Below, in pieces: positions 26,752-32,832 of a stretch of 32,832 bases of DNA (position 1 is its first letter; every line of letters begins with the position of its first letter). Location: assembly GCF_000485595.1 (NCBI RefSeq), contig NW_014577249.1:116808-149639 (forward strand). The letters run 5' to 3'. Both the position numbers and the translations under genes were made by a program. Under the pieces are notes generated by a model, which was not told the origin of the DNA, ran no database searches, and saw only the letters and a program-made list of their open reading frames with translations. Source of the DNA: Priapulus caudatus. Its lineage: Eukaryota; Priapulida; Priapulimorpha; Priapulimorphida; Priapulidae.

Positions 26752-27803
26752 AGGGACAGTAGCCTCTAGGATTTTACTGCATACAACTGTACTTACTGTA
26801 TAACAAATCGTCTATACCCACACGTATTTGTTACCAGATACCTAATTTAATTGTTATAATTAATTACACATCAACACTACGAAATTTGAACGGCGCCATG
26901 ACACCCGCGACCGTGCTGCCACCCCGAAAAAGTTGCATATTTGACAATTTATTTTGCACGTTACAGACCGAGGGCTAATCACAAAAGTGCAATTATATTT
27001 ATACCTAAATGCTATTTAACCGAACGATATTCATTTTAGGGCAAATTTATCCATATTATAACTGAAACTATATGTCGTTTATAAGATACTAGCTGGAACC
27101 CGCGCTAAGCGCGGGCTTAGTGACTGTGATGCATGTGGTACCGACTGTTCAATACCCAGAGAGATAAGAGAAGAGATTGACCTTGACATTGACATTTAAC
27201 TTCATTATTACATGCTTATTTCTACTTACATTATTGCGCTTACAAAAATGCCTGTGCATGCAGCACAACGTTGACAGACGGCGAAATATTACAGCACAAC
27301 GTTCACAGACATCGAAATATTAGCAAGGCAAAGATATAGCAGCCCCTATTTTCAGGCAAATCTTTACCATTTTTTTTGTCTTTTTTAAGCCCTTTTTACC
27401 GTTTTCAATCTAGTAACGTTTAGAACTTGTCCCGTGTATTCATCGATCTCTTCTGTGAATTTGGCGCTATTTGGATCAAAACTGACGGAGCCTTTCATTA
27501 ACATACATACATACATACAACATCCGCCAAATTATAGTAAGATTACAATCCTTTTGCTTTTAAATGAATAAATAAGAAACACCATCGGTTTGTAGCCCTT
27601 GGCTGGAAAATGGTTTTGCGCAACTTATCAGATCGTGCGCTTTGAGTGGCGCCATTGTTGTTGTAATCAAACTGTAGTCGTTAGTTTTAAAACATTTTTT
27701 TTTAATATTTCTAATAGTGATTGAACCATGAAACTTTTTATGTAGCGTAATTATAACCTAAATTAGCTGAAAATAACCCTAGAACCTAGAGTAAACTCTC
27801 CCT
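26752..27803. mobile_element. TTAA-flanked element with 27-bp imperfect inverted ends, nested in 26475-28548
   Basis: The left end AGGGACAGTAGCCTCTAGG and the right end (reverse complement AGGGAGAGTTTACTCTAGG) are inverted, and both sit next to TTAA (26748-26751 and 27804-27807). Further in, GGCGCCATGAC (26892) and GTGGCGCCATTG (27647) are a second inverted pair. TTAA duplications are typical of piggyBac and Kolobok transposons. I see no transposase. A hairpin CCCGCGCT-A-AGCGCGGG lies at 27099-27115 in ACTAGCTGGAACCCGCGC context, possibly another inserted repeat. Confidence 0.65.
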
Positions 27804-28715
27804 TTAATTTAATTTAATTTTGTAATAGTTTGCGCAGCCCCTATACCAAACCTGATATCTGATTGGTATCTGGTGTATGATTTACACTTAACGACATTTG
27901 AAATTCGATTTGTTTTTAAGTCAACATAATTATGTTGTCTTTTTTAACTAATTGACTTTTATATATCGATTTCTAACATAAGTGGACTTAAATATCACGC
28001 CAAGTTCTTTTACGTCTAGTCGACATAATAAAATCGATTTTATTAGAGAAATTTCGATAAGCCGACTTTAAAAAATTGATATGTTGAGCTGGAACACAAC
28101 AAGTGGGGATGTCCGTAAACGTTTCCGTATGTAACTGTCAGTTCGTTATAATGTCCAGGTCATTTTATACATATATGCCGATTTCGATAGTTCGATTATC
28201 TGTTCGATAAACCTGGTTTTTGGTTTGATAAACCTGGTTTTTGGTTCGATAAACCTGGTTTATTAACCAAAAACCTGGTTTATCGACGAAAAACTAGGTT
28301 TATCAAACAAAACCAGCATTATCGAGTAAAAAAGCGGGTTTATCGAAATAATCAGTTCCTTTTTCGAAAAACCTATAAACCAGGTTTATCGGTCGATAAT
28401 GATAGTTTCGTCGATAAACCAGGTTTTTGGTTTGATAAACCAGGTTTTTTGTTCAATAAACCAGGTTTTTGGTTTGATAAACCAGGTTTATCGACCAAAA
28501 ACCTGGTTTATCGACTTATTGAACAAAATGTATTCCATACGAGCGTGCATGCATGTAAACTGCAGTACTACATACATTGTATCACTTGCACCACTAAATT
28601 ATTTATATTCTACTGCATGCCTTGATTTCTGGCCTCTGCATGTACGTAACCTGAAGCCAAGAATCAATAATCTCAAAGACATATGATCTCTGAGATTATT
28701 TACTTCTGATAATGT

Positions 28716-29135
28716 GTAACCATGTACATGTACGTTTAGCTGTATGTAACCCTGTAAACATGTACACATAGTTGTATGTAACCATGTACATGTACGTTTC
28801 TAGCTGTATGTAACCCTGTAAACATGTACATGTACACGTAGTTGTATGTAACCATGTACATGTACGTTTAGCTGTATGTAACCCTGTAAACATGTACATG
28901 TATGTACATATAGTTGTATGTAACTATGTACATGTACGTTTAGCTGTATGTAACCCTGTAAACATGTACATGTACACGTAGTTGTATGTAACCATATACA
29001 TGTACGTTTAGCTGTATGTAACCATGTAAACATGTACATGTACACGTAGTTGTATGTAACCATATACATGTACGTTTAGCTGTATGTAACCATGTAAACA
29101 TGTACATGTACACGTAGTTGTATGTAACCATGTAC
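28716..29135. repeat. Minisatellite, about 69-bp unit, six copies
   Basis: Each unit has ACATGTACGTTTAGCTGTAT, GTAACCCTGTAAACATGTAC and a GTAGTTGTATGTAACCATGT part. Units begin near 28729, 28792, 28862, 28933, 29002 and 29071. GTACATGTAC palindromes are embedded. Repeated frames through it (GYIQL, TWLHT) are artefacts. Confidence 0.93.
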
Positions 29136-29147
29136 ATGAATTCATAT

Positions 29148-29216
29148 TGCTTGCTGCTGCTGCTGCTGTCGCCGCTGCTAGCTGCTGCTGTTGCTGCTGC
29201 TGTTGTTGCTGTTGAA
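29148..29216. repeat. CTG/GTT trinucleotide tract
   Basis: TGCTGCTGCTGCTG runs interrupted by TCGCCG and TTG. On the - strand it reads as CAG/CAA. Confidence 0.9.
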
Positions 29217-29309
29217 TTAGGCAGTAGTCCATATGGTTATTACTCTGTATAAAGATACTAAATTGTCAGCACATAAACTAACCCTCAGACATGGACAGAA
29301 CACGTATTA

Positions 29310-29402
29310 CAACAGCTACAACAACAACAACAGCAACAACAACAACAACAACAACAACACCACCATAATAACATCAAAACAAAAACAACAACAAAAACAA
29401 CC
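29310..29402. repeat. CAA/ACA trinucleotide tract
   Basis: CAACAACAACAACAG runs decaying to AAAACAACAAC, opposite in base sense to the CTG tract 100 bases to its left. Confidence 0.9.
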
Positions 29403-29521
29403 GTAGCCACAACTTGGAAACAGTGACGGGAAAGAAGTTAGCAAATGGCAATCCCCTCTCACTAATTATATTAATATATCAAGGTTAATAATGACTACAA
29501 TATATGTGATCTTGCTTACAG

Positions 29522-29632
29522 TTGCAAACCACTGGGCAGCTGACGGCTGAAGCATGGGTTCGGAGATGTCTTTGCCGAGTGCTGCAGGAACAGACCACCT
29601 GTGGCAGGCAAACAGCGCGCACAGCGTGAATG
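29522..29632 (+). CDS. Possible exon, product unknown
   Basis: The acceptor TGATCTTGCTTACAG is followed by an open segment reading LQTTGQLTAEAWVRRCLCRV and LQEQTTCGRQTARTA, then TGA. The first 26 residues have normal amino acid composition, unlike the repeat frames that follow. It is not recognised. It could be a last exon or a chance frame. Confidence 0.2.
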
Positions 29633-29702
29633 ACTCACGGACGCACACGCTGACTGTCGCAGAGACAGAGTGGACTGCTCGCATCTGACTGCGAACTAAG
29701 GT

Positions 29703-30745
29703 AGCGCGCTTGTGTGTGTCTGGTGTGTGGGCATGTTCTGTGTGTGCGCGTGTTGTGCGTGTGTGTGTGCGTTGCCGCGCGCGCTCAGTTGGTGTGGTCG
29801 CGGTGCGCGCGTGTGCGTGATGTGTGTGTTCTTGTGCGCACGCGTCGTGGTGTGTGTGCTGCGTGCGCGTTGGTGCGTATGTGCGTGGTTTTGCGTGTGT
29901 GTGTCTTGTGTGCTGCATGGTGTGTGTGCGTGTGTGTGGGCGTGCGCGCGCGCTCGTGTGGGTGTTGCGTGCGCCGCAGCGCTCCGTGTGTGTGGTGCGT
30001 GCGCGTGTGTGGCGTGTGTGTGGCTGTGTGCGCGCAATTCGACGAGGTAAAGCCTCGTTGTGTGTGTGCGTGCGGCGTGTGTGCGTATTGCCGTGTTTGC
30101 GTGGTGTGTGTGTGTGTGTGTGTGTTGCGTGTTGCGTGCGTGTGTGTGTGTGTGACTGTGTGTGTGCGTGCGTGCGTGCGTGTGTGTGGCGTGTGCGTGT
30201 GCTGTGTTGCGTGCGTGGCGTTAGCGTGCATTGCGTGTGCGTGCGTGGGCGTCGTCGCGGCGCGCCGCGCGCGTGTGTGTGTATCTGTGTGTGTTCGCGT
30301 GTGTGTGTGTGTGTTGTGTGTGTGTTGTTGTATGTGTGTGTTGTGTGTGTGATGTTTGTGTGTGTTTGTGTGTGTGGTGTGTTTTTGTTGTGGTGTGGTG
30401 TGGTGTTGTGTGTGTGATGTGTGTTCGTGGTGGTGTGTGTGGTGTGTCTCGTGTCGTGTTTGCGTGCGTGTGTGTGTGTCATGTGTGTGTGTGCGGTGTG
30501 TGTTATGTGTGTGTGTGTGTGTGTGTGTTGTGGTGTGTGTGTGTGTGTGTGGTGTGTGTGTGTGTGTGTACGTGCGTGGGTGTTTGTTTGTGGTGTGCGT
30601 GTGTGCTGTGTTTGGTTGTATTATGTACGTGGGTATCAGGTGTAAAGTGTATGGTTGTATGTCGCATGGGTGTGGCGTGGTAAGTGGATTGCTGTATGTG
30701 TTTAGTGTGTGGGTTGTGAGCTGTATGGTAATGGGTTTCCTCTGA
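29703..30745. repeat. About 1 kb TG-rich simple-sequence array
   Basis: Irregular GTGTGTGC, TGCGTGCGTG and GTGGTGTG units, TG on the + strand, with a few non-repeat islands (for example 30037-30058). Open frames of 100-340 codons on both strands (Cys-Val on +, Thr-His on -) result from this composition. Confidence 0.95.
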
Positions 30746-31645
30746 TATATGTATGGCCAGTAATTGCCCCCGCCTGATCAATGGTGAGGTTATTGTATGG
30801 CTGTTGTTTTCATTGCATCATGTACGTTCGTCTTGGGTGGTTGTGCTATAGGCCTACGGTGAATTGTTCATTGTAACATGTGTGTGTGGTTATGGTGTGA
30901 GTGTATGGTCTGTCATGTGTCTGGTTGTATGCGTGGCTTGGGGGTGTGAGGTATGGATGTGTTGTGTGTAGCAGTTTGGTTGTACAAATATGCACGTGTG
31001 CGTCCGCGTGCGTGCCGTGCGTGCGTGCATGCGCGGTGTGGGAGTGTGATGGCTGAAACGTTAGATTTAACAGTGTGGTGTGCGGTGCCCTGCGTCCGTG
31101 AATTTGGTACTGCCCGTGCGTCTATGTGCTGGTGTGTTGTAATCACTGTCGCATGGTATATTGCAATGTCTCTAAAATATAGAAATTCACCTCGCACGTC
31201 GGTGTTGATCGATACCCAGATCTAGCTACCCCGTGAATCAATAAACAGCCACCAGTAAGTTAATGCAAGTTCCCACCGGACGCGCGACGAGTGGGACTAG
31301 CTCGACATACGTGAACGGCCGTGTCTAGTAGATGCTATGATGTTTGCTCTCCTATTAGGGTCTCTTATCGAGGTCTCCCATCGCACCCACGCACCGCTCC
31401 CCCGTATTATAGTAGCGGGCGCCATCACTGAGGCCCCACACCGCATTGCATGCATTGCATGCGCGCGAACGCCGCTAGTCGTTAAAATAATGAATCTCAA
31501 TCGGAGGTAAAAATTGCGGTTCCGTAGTTCGGAGGCACGCGCGGGCTCCGTGAAAATTATTGGGTTGGCTGCCGCGCGCGGCTGGCGGCGCGCTCCCGGC
31601 AGACACGGCAATGAGCGGACGTAGAGTGCTCCCCGCGGCACGCGT
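30746..31645. other. Non-repeat spacer between the two large TG arrays
   Basis: Left half still TG-biased. From about 31270 it is CpG-rich with mixed sequence (31290-31640), which might mark a promoter region. An AATAAA lies on + at about 31238. I see no supported exon. The - strand frame 31297-31641 (starting MPRGALYVRSLP) has normal composition but no recognisable match. Confidence 0.4.
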
Positions 31646-32315
31646 ACCGACGTGTGCGCGCGCGCGCGTGTGTGTGTGTGTGTTGTGTGTGTGTGTGTGT
31701 GTGGTGTGTGCGCTGCGTGGTGTGTGCGGTGCGGTGCGCGAGCGTGCGGTGCGTGCGTTTGTGTGTGTTGTATGTGTGCGTCTGTGCGTTTTGTGCGTGT
31801 CGTGCGTCTGTGTCGTTTGTGCGTGTGTGTGTGCGGTGTCGTGCCGAGCGGTCGCGATGGGCGTAGCGCTGCGTGCGTGTGGCCGCGCGTGCGTTTGGTG
31901 TGTGTTGATGTGTGTGTGTGTGGTGTGTGTGTGTGCGCGTGTGCGCGGTGTGCGCGTGTCGCTTTGTGTGTCGTGCGTCGCGTGCGTACGTGCGTGCGTG
32001 CGTACGTGCGTGCTGTGAGTGTGTGTGTGGTGCTGTATGCACCTGCATGTCGTGTGCTGTTCTGCGTGTGTGTGTGGTGTGTGTGTGTTGCTGTGTGTGT
32101 GTGCGTGTCGCGTTTGTAGTGTGTGCGTGCGTACGTGCGTGCGTGGTTGTGTTGTGTATTGCCACCTGCATGCGTGTGCGTCTGCCGTGTGTTGTGTGGT
32201 GCTGTGTGTGTGGTGTGTATGGCGCGTGTGCGGCGTTGTGTGGTGTGTGGTGTGTGTGTGTGTGTGTGGTGTGTGTGGTGTGTGTGTGTGTATGTGTGGT
32301 GTGTCTGTGTGGGGC
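31646..32315. repeat. Second TG-rich simple-sequence array, about 670 bp
   Basis: Same type and orientation as 29703-30745: GTGTGTGTGC, GTGCGTACGTGCG and GTGGTGTGTG units. Confidence 0.95.
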
Positions 32316-32386
32316 CTTACGTGCGTATGCGCGAGCGCATATATGCTTAGGATAGAACACTACATGCCTGTATGTGTTTTCGCCAG

Positions 32387-32501
32387 GCTGAAGTGGAATA
32401 GGCTACAGGGCCCTGCTAGAACCTCTGAGCTGAGCAACCACCGCTTCCCAACGCGAACCTCTGACGAGGCCAAGTCCCAGCCGTCCGGCACATCTGCGTA
32501 A
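32387..32501 (+). CDS. Possible terminal exon, product unknown
   Basis: The acceptor TGTTTTCGCCAG is followed by an open segment LKWNRLQGPARTSELSNHRF then PTRTSDEAKSQPSGTSA and TAA. It is Ser/Thr/Pro-rich like a disordered protein tail. A strong donor-like GAG/GTAAGC at about 32513 lies just after the stop and argues that it may instead be a noncoding exon. Not recognised. Confidence 0.2.
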
Positions 32502-32513
32502 CGTTACTCGAGG

Positions 32514-32832
32514 TAAGCACTAGGTCTGTTACTCATCCTGTCTCACCGTCACTACTCCACAACAAAGCTCCTCCTACATCTCCTCTTCAACGTGACAATA
32601 ACCCACTGTGCGCAGTACACGTTGACCACAACTGAGCAGACATGGATGAAGTGTCCAGCTCCAGCTACTGCAACACATCTGTGAAAAAGTATGCCAGCCT
32701 ATAAATGACCAACTGCATCGGTTTATGTACCGACATTCATGATTGGGTACAATTATTTATTGATCATCATCACATGCAAAACTACAATAATTGATGACTT
32801 TTTTGTTTGTTTATTGACCATTTATTTATGTA
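32514..32832. other. Right edge, non-coding
   Basis: No gene seen. Two AATAAA words on the - strand (near 32758 and 32812) could be the polyadenylation site of a - strand gene beyond the window, but nothing else supports that. Confidence 0.35.

Larger units (their letters stand above)
26475..28548. mobile_element. Inverted-repeat element built of GATAAACCTGG-type subterminal repeats
   Basis: The left end (26475-26540: GAGCGTATGGAAAGCATTTT, then GTTCAAATAGTCGATA) and the right end (28490-28548, reverse complement CTCGTATGGAATACATTTTG, then TTCAATAAGTCGATA) are near-perfect inverted repeats of about 60 bases. Both lead into clusters of a palindromic word AAACCTGGTTT / AAACCAGGTTT spaced about 20 bp. 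There are roughly a dozen copies at 28200-28515 and fewer, more diverged ones at 26515-26640. No transposase frame is visible in the 2.07 kb. No clear target duplication was seen, because the left flank is microsatellite. A TTAA-flanked element sits inside. Confidence 0.65.

Noticed and set aside
28399-28686. Frame reading INQVFGLINQVF repeats
   Set aside because: Translation of the subterminal AAACCAGGTTT repeats of the element at 26475-28548.
28716-29135. CRISPR-like regular repeat
   Set aside because: The units are contiguous tandem copies of about 69 bp without distinct spacers, in a eukaryotic genome; it is a minisatellite.
29466-30482. 338-codon - strand frame rich in Thr-His and Ala-Arg-Thr-His
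   Set aside because: It is a direct translation of the TG/CA simple-sequence array. All other frames on both strands are also open there, and no domain or splice structure is present.
31557-32360. 267-codon - strand frame of Thr-His repeats
   Set aside because: The same artefact over the second TG array.

Overview
The window is nuclear DNA of a multicellular animal, most likely an aquatic invertebrate; I cannot fix the phylum. The reasons are many small exons bounded by GT...AG introns, a motile-cilium gene, a metazoan-type DNAJB chaperone, a short TTAGGG tract, a tRNA-derived SINE-like repeat, a LINE fragment and many foldback DNA transposons. There is no operon structure, no bacterial gene and no CRISPR array.

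Left part (1-11898): a + strand gene, CFAP61, a protein of the calmodulin- and spoke-associated complex of motile cilia. I could place 17 coding exons (1198-11898) whose reading phases all join. They give about 971 residues, from the end of the N-terminal acetyltransferase-like part through the Rossmann-type domain to the natural stop. The exons before these lie outside the window. The intron between exons 5 and 6 (3906-5692) contains two further exons (4510-4676 and 5148-5250), in the same orientation, that encode the extreme N-terminus of CFAP61. They are out of order for the gene and cannot be spliced productively into it. This is the most unusual feature of the window.

Middle part (11899-16700): a - strand DNAJB (type II Hsp40) gene, tail-to-tail with CFAP61. 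It has two coding exons (14757-13930 and 13199-12957, 356 residues), a probable noncoding first exon ending at 16532, and a multi-unit heat shock element at 16662-16684 just upstream of that exon. Its long first intron holds a SINE-like repeat and foldback elements.

Right part (16700-32832): no confidently identified gene. It holds nested mobile elements (a LINE inside a foldback element, with another foldback inside the LINE; a TTAA-flanked element inside a larger inverted-repeat element), hAT-like remnants, minisatellites, trinucleotide tracts and very long TG-rich tracts, all with TG on the + strand. A few short, spliceable open segments (24465-24821, 26718-26729, 29522-29632, 32387-32501) could be exons of unrecognised genes, with low confidence. 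All long open frames in this part that read as Thr-His or Cys-Val repeats are artefacts of the TG/CA tracts.
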